Origin: Nakazawaea peltata
Taxonomy: Eukaryota > Ascomycota > Pichiomycetes > Alaninales > Pachysolenaceae
Length of the DNA: 64,000 nt
Assembly: GCA_001599355.1 (NCBI GenBank)
Contig: BCGQ01000001.1
Span: forward strand, 2,731,135 to 2,795,134
Direction: 5' to 3'
Made by a program: the position numbers and the translations under genes. Under the pieces are notes generated by a model. That model saw only the letters and a list, made by a program, of their open reading frames with translations, was not told the DNA's origin and searched no databases. Below are positions 50,470 to 60,226 of this stretch, in pieces (position 1 is the stretch's first letter; each line of letters starts with the position of its first letter).

Positions 50470-53094
50470 CTAATCCTCATCCTCATCAACATCTCCCAAC
50501 AGCCAGCATCCTAATCTCAGGTTCTTGGCCTCATTTTGAAGTCTCAAAAGCTCATCATAATCCAGTTGAAGAGCTTTTTCGAAACTACCAATTTTACGGT
50601 CTACAATAGCAAGACCTTCCTTGACAAGTTGCTTGTTAATCGAGTCATTCTTATCACCACCTTTCTTAACAGCAGCAAAGTCAACCAATCCAATTTCATA
50701 CTCAATTCCAGCGGTTGGTTTGGTACGATACTCAACAGCAACTAATTCTTCGGTATCTTGAGTTAATTCATAGAGTAAATCAATGGCCTCAGAAAGATAA
50801 TCTTGAGGTTGGGATGGAGCTAAATGAATTAAAGCCAATTTTGCTGAATGAGCTTGCAGAGGAAGGCTCGAAGTTCCGTAAGAAGTTGGTAACAGACGCA
50901 AAGATGAGGTGTCTACAGTGTCGATTACTCCATAATCGATATGTTGGACAGTAGCTTGGCCCCTAGAGACAGAGATGACCTTAGCACGGTACCAAAGACC
51001 ATTTTCAGAGTCTTTGGCGGCTACAAATTGGCCGGATTTGACGAAATCAGGTGCAGAAGCTCCAGAACTCGAGATACTTGATCTGAAAGATTCTTGGAAA
51101 GTCTTGAAATCATCATTTTGTCCATTCAAAATACGGAACCATACGATTCCTTCATCTGAAATGAAGGTAACTTTGGCATTGTGGTATTTAGGTGTAATTG
51201 TCAATGATTCTACAGATTTCGAGACTGATTCGACCTCTTTTTGAGCTAAAATTGACTCGTCAAAGTCCTTCCAAAGACCTAATTTCTCCAGTTGGGCCAG
51301 TTTTTGAGCCTCAATAAACTCCAGCTCATATCCAGTTTGTCCTACAGAGAAATCATGAATTTTAGCCAAACCCAGACGCAATAAAGTCACTTGTAAAGGT
51401 ACATTTTGACCAGGAAGGAACAAATTACCAACAAAAGCTCCAGTATTGTCATTTCCGTACACTTTAAAGTGGACATCACGCTGAGTTGCTCTACGACCAA
51501 CTAAAGCTTGAGCCTTAGCAACAATCTCGGGTTCCTGTTGCCCCAAATTGGCTAAACCACCCAAAACTAAAGTCAATTTAGTCGATTCACGGCTCATTAA
51601 AACCCTGAAACGATTGTAATTAAGAACTACTTCAATTACACCAGTCATTGAGGATCTTCCTTTGAAAGAGTGAAGGAAAGAAGCAGCACGAGCTTTATTT
51701 TCACTGGCTTCAATCATCTTTCCGCTCTCTGGAGCCTTTCCAAAGATTCCCTTCTTGTTTTTAGCCGCATTTTGCTCTAATTCCATGAATAAATCCCATT
51801 GAGAAGAACGGTCATTATCATCTCTTCTGTGACGGATAGCTGTAGCATAACCGGCCTCAATGATAGCGGAACCTAAACTAGAGCCATTTGGCAAGACTAC
51901 ATCGGCCATTGGACGTTCATCGAACGAGTCGGTTTTCGGTCTAATGGCCTCAATTTTAACTATACATTTTTTACCGATGGCCTTTTTACGAGTGAATTCA
52001 CGAGCTGCGTCTACGAAAGGAGAGGATTGTGGGTCATTTTGACGTGGACCACGAACTGAGGTCAACGAAACGGTAACTTCTTCATCGTTAGAGAGTAAAA
52101 GACGAATAGTGTCAGCACTAATGATTCTGGAGACGGTGGCTGAAAATTTCGAACCTACAACGAGGTCCAGTTGAGATTGGACAGCCTTAGAGGTACCAGA
52201 AGATGGTGCAGAAGCTACAGAACTTGTAGTAGTTTGCCATTGACCTTTTCCTAAAGCTCTAGCCTCACTTTGTAATCCACGAAGATATCCCATAGCACTG
52301 GCTCCTAAACTGGTAGATTGACGATCATCTACCTCAGCCAATCCCTCCTTCAAAAGTCTATCGGACAAATTACCATTCTTACTCATAATCTTGGCAATTG
52401 GAATGCCATTTCCAAGCTCGCCAACAATCTCAACCTGCACAATCTTTGCCAACTCAAACAACTCAATGAAGTATTTACTTTGCTCAGCAACGGCAGAGTC
52501 GGAATTTGGAGCCCTAACTCCAGCAACCTGGACTAAAACCTCGGCATGTTGGTTCTTGCCCAAAAGGAAACGAAGTCTCAACCTATCTCCCGATACAACT
52601 CTCTCAACTATAGCCCTCAATGGGCTCGATTTCGACTTGGCGATTTCAGATTCTGGTAAAGAGTCAACAACCTCGATAGCCTTCGCCTTTGGGTTCCACA
52701 AACCTTTGCCCTCAGTACGAGCTTTGGTCTCCAAATCCTTAAGACGTTCACCAATCTCTTCATCGACTCTCTCACGAACTTTAGCACATCCATTGGCCAC
52801 GATCTCAGCAGCCAAACTGTCAAAGATCGGAGAAGAGATATCGACAAACTCTCTTCCGGTGGCAGAAACATTCAATACCTTGACATTGACCACTTTGCCC
52901 ACCAACAAGTTTCTCAAATACTCTCTGGCCTCGAAACTGTACACTTCCAGACCTCTAGGCAGTTGAATGAAAGACAATGACACGATTCGCTCTGGGGCAG
53001 GAGTCTTACCCTTGTGATTTGGGCTGATCAAGACGATCGAGTCGCCTGAAATGATGGATTTGACTCTTCCTTGGTAAGTTTTGGCAGCTGACAT
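50470..53094 (-). CDS. Tudor staphylococcal nuclease (SND1 family)
   Basis: An 874-residue RNA-binding nuclease with four tandem staphylococcal-nuclease-like domains and a fifth split by a Tudor domain. SN repeats start at about residues 5, 160, 315 and 480 (KSIISGDSIVL; ERVVSGDRLRLRF; SRIISADTIRLLL; EVVLNYNRFRVLM). Each ends near a G.WN/GLWK-type motif (EGKGLWNP, LGKGQWQT, KKGIFGK, LGLWKDFD). The Tudor part (about 700-760) has GQFVAAKDSENGLWYRAKVISVSRGQATVQHIDYG (in two stretches), with the aromatic cage for methyl-arginine. Family members act in RNA decay, stress granules and splicing. S. cerevisiae is known to lack this gene, so its presence here is informative. Confidence 0.93.
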   Translation of the reverse strand: MSAAKTYQGRVKSIISGDSIVLISPNHKGKTPAPERIVSLSFIQLPRGLEVYSFEAREYLRNLLVGKVVNVKVLNVSATGREFVDISSPIFDSLAAEIVANGCAKVRERVDEEIGERLKDLETKARTEGKGLWNPKAKAIEVVDSLPESEIAKSKSSPLRAIVERVVSGDRLRLRFLLGKNQHAEVLVQVAGVRAPNSDSAVAEQSKYFIELFELAKIVQVEIVGELGNGIPIAKIMSKNGNLSDRLLKEGLAEVDDRQSTSLGASAMGYLRGLQSEARALGKGQWQTTTSSVASAPSSGTSKAVQSQLDLVVGSKFSATVSRIISADTIRLLLSNDEEVTVSLTSVRGPRQNDPQSSPFVDAAREFTRKKAIGKKCIVKIEAIRPKTDSFDERPMADVVLPNGSSLGSAIIEAGYATAIRHRRDDNDRSSQWDLFMELEQNAAKNKKGIFGKAPESGKMIEASENKARAASFLHSFKGRSSMTGVIEVVLNYNRFRVLMSRESTKLTLVLGGLANLGQQEPEIVAKAQALVGRRATQRDVHFKVYGNDNTGAFVGNLFLPGQNVPLQVTLLRLGLAKIHDFSVGQTGYELEFIEAQKLAQLEKLGLWKDFDESILAQKEVESVSKSVESLTITPKYHNAKVTFISDEGIVWFRILNGQNDDFKTFQESFRSSISSSGASAPDFVKSGQFVAAKDSENGLWYRAKVISVSRGQATVQHIDYGVIDTVDTSSLRLLPTSYGTSSLPLQAHSAKLALIHLAPSQPQDYLSEAIDLLYELTQDTEELVAVEYRTKPTAGIEYEIGLVDFAAVKKGGDKNDSINKQLVKEGLAIVDRKIGSFEKALQLDYDELLRLQNEAKNLRLGCWLLGDVDEDED

Positions 53095-53529
53095 AGTTTG
53101 AATGGGCGATGGGGTGTTATGGGTGATGGGGTTGTATGTTGGTTGTGTGGGGAGAGTGAAGTTTGGATGAATTTTTCAAGGGTTGAACGAGCCGGGGTGC
53201 GCAGCAGAGTGCCCGGCTGGGGAGGGTGCGCGGGGAGTGGACGGGGAGTGGGCGGGGAGTGGGTGGAAGCCAGGCGGAGGGTGGTGCACTGGTGGGCTCA
53301 CAGCTGGGCGGACACACAGTCGAGTGCGCGTTGTGGAAGCGCATCGTCGAAGGAACTGTGGGCGCGCACTGTGAGGAAAAGTGAAGGCGCGCAGTACGGC
53401 AGCGCACCGCTCAGCGTAGCGGGACAGGCCTGGTAACCGGGCTGGTGGCCGAGCAGGTGGCCGAGTGGAGTGAGGGAAGGCCTGTAGCGGAGTACGACCG
53501 GTTCGCAGCCGGGCACTGGGCACAGCACT
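53095..53529. other. GC-rich intergenic island with tandem repeats
   Basis: This 435-base spacer is much richer in G and C than its surroundings, with strong G/C strand asymmetry in part. At 53231-53263 there are three copies of the 11-mer CGGGGAGTGGR. Repeats of GGTGGCCGAG occur near 53444-53463. Frames on both strands are open only because stop codons are rare in such composition. The region is the 5' flank of Tudor-SN and the 3' flank of the STB2/6-like gene. Confidence 0.6.
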
Positions 53530-55767
53530 CTACCCCAACTCCCTCTTGATCCCCCTAAACCTCTCAATCCTCTCCTCTAACTCCTTCCTCTCTCCAACAT
53601 GTCCCTCCAATGTCTCAATCACATTCTTCATCCTGTACTCCTCCAATTGCCTTAAATTATCCTCCAAATCCTGCACTTTATTCAGCAGAAGTCTCACTTC
53701 ATACGCTAACCTCGAATTCAAAAGATCAATATCCTTGAGTTTCAACTCTAGAAACTCTTTCTTAGACATAACTCTCCGTCTTAAGTCATCTATCATCTCT
53801 TCCGTTACCGTCTGAGATGCAAAATCGTCAATCTCCTCTAGAATGTCTTCATTCCATTGCTGAGCTTGTCGATTCCGAGTATCTTCTACCTGTAAATAGT
53901 CCCTTGCAAGTCTATGAGCCGAGGTAGAGAACGGATACGTCCATAAAAGCACTCCAGACTCAACTTGAGAGAAACTCCTTCGCCTCACCAATAGCTGTTT
54001 CTCATATTCAGAGACCATTTTATTCTTACACTCATTGGTACTGTCTCTATTATGAATAAGAGAGTTATTGAGCTCATGACAAACATAAGGAAACGAGGAT
54101 CTACGGTTTAACAGAGCTACGAAATTCCTGTCATTATCCCAGTCCACCACTTCCGCCTGAGATTGTTCAGAATCACTCGACCCTTCCTCGTAATACTCAT
54201 CCTCATAACCGTCGTAAATCTCGAGCCCAGATGACTCTAGAACACTTGTCAGAGCTTTTGATCTTGTAGTCAGACGTGAAGGAATCGTCAAAAAGTCATT
54301 ATCAATCCGTTTTGGCGACATCACTCCACGAGAAACCTTCAGATTCTGCATCTGTTGCTTTGCAAGCTGTTCCCGAATCAGATTGGCCAAAGACACTTCA
54401 TTTAACCGCACCTCTTTACCTCTACCTCTCCATAAATATACAAGACGCTTACCTTGAAGTGCCGGCAACATCCTCTCATACTCAGTAGTGAAGATTTCAT
54501 GCATATTTTGGGTCTCACTCTCCCCCAATCCAATACTATCCAGTTGCAAAGCAGCATTCGATGACGAGAGATTGAGGTATGTTCTACCGGAACTGATATC
54601 ACTCACAGTATTCTTCAACATCTTCTTGACCCTATTAAGATCATTTTTGAACTGCTGGTTGTTCATCTTATGGTTGGAATAAGCTATCAAGGCATCAATT
54701 GTATGGATGTTGAAGAAATACGAAAACTCATCCGAATGAGACTGGTTAGATGAGCTGTTGATGGTGGAAAGACCAACAAATGATGACGACAGATGCACCA
54801 GTGATTGCAGTCCCACTAAAGAGTTATATTTATGACTATATTTCTGGAAATTTCCAATGGCAAGCCTAAATCTTTCCAGATTCAACGGATCTTTAGGAAC
54901 ATCAATACTATTGATATTTAAGAGCTCCAATCTCAGCTTCATATTTAAGGTGAACGACACAATTGCCGACACAGACATGAAACTGAACCCCCCGGATCCA
55001 TAACTCATCTTAGAATCACTATAATTCAACCCATATGTATCCCACCACAGCTGAACAGCAGCCTCAGTAGAATCACATAAAATCCCATCACAATAATTAG
55101 CTGGGAACAAATTATAGTAATACAAAAAAGTCTGAACCACCAATACAATCTCCCTAGCAGCATATTTTACATCTACAAGACTCCCGATTCGATAAGTTTG
55201 CCGAAACTTATCCTCGGTCAGTTTAGACGGCTCCATTAACGTGAGGACCGACCGTCCACTACAACCCATCTTCTTCAAATTGTAGTTGACCGTAAAAAGG
55301 TCCCATACTTCTCTGATGTTACCACTCTCGACTTCGATCAAATTCAAAGCCGTGGGCACCAGAGATAAACTTGTTACATAAATTATACCCCCACCTTCGA
55401 TCTCTTTCAGCTTACAATGCAGGCTATCGACCAATTCCCCTATATAAGCTCTCAAAGCGGCGGGCCAGGCGGTCTCGTCGAGCGTTAATAACGTCACACG
55501 GACCGCTGTGATCTCATCCTCCAAACTTCCAGTATATGTCGTCACCAGAGTAGCAAGATTCCTCTGGGAGAGCCACTGTTCAACAAGATAAATCTCGAAA
55601 CCCTTCAACTTGGTCTCTTCAAGGAGAACTAAGTCGGGTTGGAATTCATATTTGATGGCCTCAATCAGCCCAACGTCGGGAAACACGAAACTAACAACAC
55701 CCTCGTGACTCATATGTCTGTCTTGAGTGCGATCTGGACCTCGTTCTTGTGTCCGCTCTTCCATCAT
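53530..55767 (-). CDS. STB2: Sin3-binding protein, Stb2/Stb6-like
   Basis: A 745-residue protein of the fungal Stb2/Stb6 family, linked in S. cerevisiae to the Sin3 histone deacetylase complex. The N-terminal STB6-like domain is recognised by VSFVFPDVGLIEAIKYEF, the GFEIYLVEQWLSQRNL motif and VTTYTGSLEDEI. A central helical part follows. An acidic stretch lies at about 540-560 (EDEYYEEGSSDSEQSQAE), and the C-terminus is a long coiled coil (about 650-745, many Leu/Glu/Lys heptads). It diverges from the V-ATPase gene, as STB2 (YMR053C) does from STV1 (YMR054W) in S. cerevisiae, which is why I prefer STB2 to its paralogue. Confidence 0.82.
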   Translation of the reverse strand: MMEERTQERGPDRTQDRHMSHEGVVSFVFPDVGLIEAIKYEFQPDLVLLEETKLKGFEIYLVEQWLSQRNLATLVTTYTGSLEDEITAVRVTLLTLDETAWPAALRAYIGELVDSLHCKLKEIEGGGIIYVTSLSLVPTALNLIEVESGNIREVWDLFTVNYNLKKMGCSGRSVLTLMEPSKLTEDKFRQTYRIGSLVDVKYAAREIVLVVQTFLYYYNLFPANYCDGILCDSTEAAVQLWWDTYGLNYSDSKMSYGSGGFSFMSVSAIVSFTLNMKLRLELLNINSIDVPKDPLNLERFRLAIGNFQKYSHKYNSLVGLQSLVHLSSSFVGLSTINSSSNQSHSDEFSYFFNIHTIDALIAYSNHKMNNQQFKNDLNRVKKMLKNTVSDISSGRTYLNLSSSNAALQLDSIGLGESETQNMHEIFTTEYERMLPALQGKRLVYLWRGRGKEVRLNEVSLANLIREQLAKQQMQNLKVSRGVMSPKRIDNDFLTIPSRLTTRSKALTSVLESSGLEIYDGYEDEYYEEGSSDSEQSQAEVVDWDNDRNFVALLNRRSSFPYVCHELNNSLIHNRDSTNECKNKMVSEYEKQLLVRRRSFSQVESGVLLWTYPFSTSAHRLARDYLQVEDTRNRQAQQWNEDILEEIDDFASQTVTEEMIDDLRRRVMSKKEFLELKLKDIDLLNSRLAYEVRLLLNKVQDLEDNLRQLEEYRMKNVIETLEGHVGERKELEERIERFRGIKRELG

Positions 55768-56035
55768 AGCCCTCTTAGTTCAGATGGGTCGACTCTCACT
55801 AGCACGGAGTTTCCTAAATAGGTATATCAATAAGATCCCATTAAGGAAATCAAATACAATTATGCAATTGATATTTTGCTAACTTTAATTCCATAATTTG
55901 CTCATCTCGATTTCCGCTTTGGGCAACTACTCCATTCAACTAATCACTCCGGCAAATAAAATGAGTTGTCTTTTTTATTCTATTTAATCACTTAACCGCC
56001 ATTGAAATACATCAGATATCAGTCAGAATTTGACG

Positions 56036-58862
56036 ATGAATCTTCCAGAAGAAGCCATTTTCCGTAAGTAGAACCGCAATTGACGTGTTTGGCGCGTCTT
56101 TTCCACCCGTTTACCCCCCTTTTGGTACCCCTCCCATTTAGGTCTCACGACCCTCTGCCGATATCGGCGGCAATGGGTTTCCAGGTACCATCCAGCCCTC
56201 AATCGTCCGTTTTACTAACTTTCCAGGCTCGGCGGAAATGACACTAGTCCAAATGTACATCTCTGGTGAAATAGCCAGAGATTGTGCCGCTCTTTTAGGC
56301 CGTCTAGGTGTGGTTCATTTCAGAGACGTGAGTGAAATTTTTGATCCCAATTCTTAGCCACCAGTTTACTAACAGATCCCCCAGCTCAATTCTCAAATTA
56401 GCACCTTCCAAAGATCCTTCGTCAAGGAAATTAGAACTCTTGATAATACAGAACGTCAATTAAGGTATTTGGAGTCGGTCATTGTCAAGCATCGTTCTGT
56501 TGAATTGGTCGACTCGGGCGCTATAGTTTATCAGCCTACCAGATCGTTCACTTCGACGGAAATCGAAGCCTTAATCTCCGATATCCTGACTTATGAAGCC
56601 AGGATCCAAAACTTGGACACCAATTTCGAAGAATTCTCCCAGAAGGTGGCCAAATTCATAGAGAACAGAGACGTGTTATTGGCTTGTTCCGACTTCTTCA
56701 ACAACAACCCACGTTCGGTCGAAAACTCAAGTAGTTTCAATCCTCTGCGAGGTGCCGCCTTAAATGATCTCAGAAACTCTTTCGATGAAGACGAAATACT
56801 CTTAGCTGAAGTTCAAGATTTAGAAGAAGGTGTGTTCGATTCAAGACTCACCTCCAATCAAGAAGCCTCGATCGGTCTGGTGCCGACATTCTTACCATCT
56901 ATGAGCTTAATTGCAGGTTCGATCCCTCGTGAAAAGTATGTCTTATTAGAGCAAATCCTCTGGAGAACGTTGAGAGGTAACTTGTTCATCACTCATATCC
57001 CATTACAAGGCACTTATTACAATGAGAAGTCCAAGAGAGAAGAACTCAAAGATGCCTTCATTGTATTTACTCATGGTGAGAGATTGGTCCAAAAGACTCG
57101 TAAGATTGTAGAGTCCTTGGATGGAGCCATCTATCAATTCGATAACGATGAGAATATCTTCCAAGAGACTCTTGTCGGTTTAAATGTGAAGATTGGAGAT
57201 CTTGAGGAGGTGATTAAGAACACCGATCTCGCTTTGAATGTACAACTCTCATCAATAGCTACGAAATTACAAGACTGGAGAATCTCAATCAAGAAAGAAA
57301 AACTGATCTATATCACATTGAACAAATTCAATCATGACGAAACTAGACATGGACTCATCGCTGAAGGCTGGATCCCAAAGAGCGATTTGGAAAGAGTGAA
57401 GAATTCCATGAGAGATCTCACCTCAAATTCAGGTACTAACGCAACCAGTGTAGTCAACGAGTTGCAGACTAACAGGACTCCTCCAACTTATCACCGTACC
57501 AACCAATTCACTGCAGCATTCCAACTGATTTGTGATGCTTACGGTATCTCGACTTATCAAGAAGTTAACCCTGGTTTACCTACCGTAATCACCTTCCCAT
57601 TCATGTTCGCTATCATGTTCGGTGATATTGGGCATGGAATCATCGTATGTTTGGCTGCTTCCGTCTTGATCTTCAAGCAAGATAAAATCGCAAAGATGAA
57701 AAGAGACGAAATGTTCGATATGGTTTACAGTGGAAGATACATGATTTTACTTATGGGACTCTTTTCCATCTATACAGGGTTTATGTACAACGATATTTTC
57801 TCCAGGTCATTAACTTTATTCAAAAGTGGATGGGAGTGGCCTTCCGATTTTAAACTGAACACTTCAGTGACTGCTTCCAGAGTCGATCATCACGTCTATA
57901 GCTTTGGACTCGACTACAATTGGCATGGAACAGAAAACAACTTGTTATTCACCAACTCTTATAAAATGAAGTTGTCCATTTTAATGGGATTCATCCATAT
58001 GAGTTACTCATTCTTATTCTCTCTTGTCAACTATCGGTTCTTCAAGTCCAGAGTCGATGTCATCGGTAACTTCATCCCGGGATTATTGTTCATGCAAAGT
58101 ATTTTCGGTTACTTATCCATCACTATCGTCTATAAATGGTGTGTAGATTGGATAGGTGAGAACAAACAACCCCCAGGATTATTAAATATGTTGATCAATA
58201 TGTTCTTAAGTCCTGGAAATATCGATGTCCCATTGTACCCGGGCCAAGCTTTCATCCAGGTATGTTTAGTATTGATCGCCTTGGTATGTGTCCCATGGTT
58301 ATTATTATACAAACCATTGACCCTTCGTAGACAAAATATGTCCTCGGTTCTGTTAGGTTACAATAACTTACTGCATGAGGAGCATATTACAAGAATGAGT
58401 GATGTAAATGAAAGTAGCTTAGAAGATGACCAATTCCAAATCCAAGATTTCGCCAACGATGATGAAGGTCATGAAGAATTCGATTTCGGTGATGTCATGA
58501 TTCACCAAGTCATTCATACTATCGAATTCTGTCTTAATTGTGTATCCCATACAGCTTCTTACTTAAGATTATGGGCTTTATCTCTTGCGCATAATCAATT
58601 GTCATCGGTTTTGTGGAGTATGACGATCTCTAATGCTTTTGGAATGACTGGTGCTTTCGGTGTCTTCATGACTGTGGTTCTTTTCGGAATGTGGTTTGTC
58701 TTGACCGTCTGTATTTTGGTCATGATGGAGGGAACTTCCGCCATGTTACATTCTTTAAGATTACATTGGGTGGAAAGTATGAGTAAATTTTTCGAAGGAG
58801 AGGGGTATCTGTATGAACCTTTTTCGTTCAAGACTATTGTTGAACTGAATGAGGAGGATTAA
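56036..58862 (+). CDS. STV1: V-ATPase subunit a, Golgi/endosome form (Stv1), spliced
   Basis: A three-exon gene: 56036-56063, 56227-56327 and 56385-58862, giving 868 residues. Exons 1 and 2 supply MNLPEEAIFRSAEMTLVQMYI and the RLGVVHFRD region that all subunit a proteins have. Exon 3 continues LNSQISTFQRSFVKEIR. The N-terminal half is the cytosolic stator arm. The C-terminal half has about eight membrane helices with the essential proton-channel motif SYLRLWALSLAH (its Arg is present). C-terminal sequence (FVLTVCILVMMEGTSAML, then FFEGEGYLYEPFSF) and VPWLLLYKPLTLRR match S. cerevisiae Stv1 better than Vph1. Divergent STB2-like neighbour agrees with an STV1 locus. Confidence 0.92.
56064..56226 (+). 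other. Intron 1 of STV1
   Basis: 163 bases, phase 1. Donor GTAAGT at 56064, branch point TACTAAC at 56213-56219, acceptor CAG ending at 56226. Joining rebuilds the EEAIFRSAEM motif. Confidence 0.9.
56328..56384 (+). other. Intron 2 of STV1
   Basis: 57 bases, phase 0. Donor GTGAGT at 56328, branch point TACTAAC at 56367-56373, acceptor CAG ending at 56384. The nearer AG at 56374-56375 is too close to the branch point. The join gives FRD then LNS, as in relatives. Confidence 0.88.
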
Positions 58863-60226
58863 TACACAATGGATATTTAGACTTAAGTAGAATTTCCGCG
58901 TTAATCTAATAATATCTTACCTAAATGAGTTATATTTATTATATGAACTAAGTAAATTACATTCGTGACCTTGACCATCACCCCTTATCGGCGACCACTT
59001 GATGACTTAATGGGGTTGTTACCTCATTGGGCTAACTTGTTGGGCTGCCTAATGAGCCAACTCATGCACTTTATCATGCACCTTATCATATCTACGATCT
59101 ATACTCTTCCTCTTATCTCAATCTCGAACGATTCTCTCATGAAACCAGATTCTTATACACCTATGTTATCTATTCTTCTATGCAACATACCCCGATTTAG
59201 TAACTTCTATTATCAAGACGCAATAACTCCGTATCAAATCGAACCCTGCATGTCTAATCATTGAGGTCTCCATCAAAGTTCTTATCTCGAAGGTGTTTCT
59301 TCTTGCCCTTTTAGGATGTCTCACCTTTGAAGATCCGGCGAAAATTACGCCGAACCTTGTTTTTAACTCTGTAGTGAGCGGATTTGACTCCGTTCGGATT
59401 TTGACTCGGTGCGTTTGGCTGCATATTAAGCTTAGATAAAATAATATTATTTGGGTCACAAGGAGAGAAGAAGGGGGGTGGAGTGAGGTGAGGCAGGTTG
59501 CTGGAACACGGTCAATGTTCCATAATCTGCAGAGATCATATCATCTTGAAAAGATTCAGATCCTCTTCGCCTGTTTTCACGCCGAACCTCTTATCTCCCA
59601 CCGCCCTCATCTTACGATAATAGTACTGAATTCTTTGTATCGTGAGAGGCATTCACTTTTCTTTTGATAGCTGCGTTGAGTGATTTGATTGGCCAAATTG
59701 GGAGCAAAAATCTGCAAGAACCGTGAGGGCAGATCAAAGAAAGGGCAAGAAAAAGAAAAAGTAGTACTGGGTCTATTATGGTGAAATATTTTCATCAATG
59801 CCACCAACCAACTAGCCACTACAACATCCATATTCCAATCTAAATACCACCATATCACCAAATCCTCAAACCTCACCACTTTTCCTCCTCTCATCCCGAC
59901 CCTTCATCCCCTTTATTTCCCTCCCCTCTATTTCCTTTTGGTTCTCTGTCACCTGCCTCAGCCCTGCTATGCCCCTCATGCCCCTTCCGCTCCTCCTACT
60001 TCTGGCCCTCCCCCCTCCCCCTCCCCTTATCTATGCATACAAAAACTTTTCAAACCTTATTTGGCAAGCCCCCATCCAGGGCATAATCGCAGCAAGTTGT
60101 CTGCCATCTTGATAAGATGCCTTGCTTTATTATCACCGTTATCTTGCTATCGGAATATAAAAACTGATCGGTCTGCCTCCCTTATCACCTCCAAGTTGAT
60201 CTACACATCACATCGACCCCCAAAAA
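58863..60226. promoter_or_regulatory. Intergenic region and FUR4-like promoter with GATA sites
   Basis: 1.36 kb with no supported gene. Near the permease ATG there are GATAAG sites at 60026-60031 (inverted), 60111-60116 and 60181-60186 (inverted), plus a TATA box, TATAAAA, at 60156-60162. A C/T-rich tract spans about 59985-60030. GATAAG is the binding site of Gln3/Gat1-type nitrogen regulators. The left part shows only short repeats (CATGCACTTTATCAT-like, 59064-59090). Confidence 0.55.

Noticed and set aside
53098-53523. Several open frames on both strands
   Set aside because: Open only because the sequence is GC-rich; low-complexity products, no homology.
59225-59250. GGTTCGATTT on the reverse strand, like a tRNA B box
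   Set aside because: The flanking bases cannot form a T-arm stem, and no A box or acceptor pairing is present.
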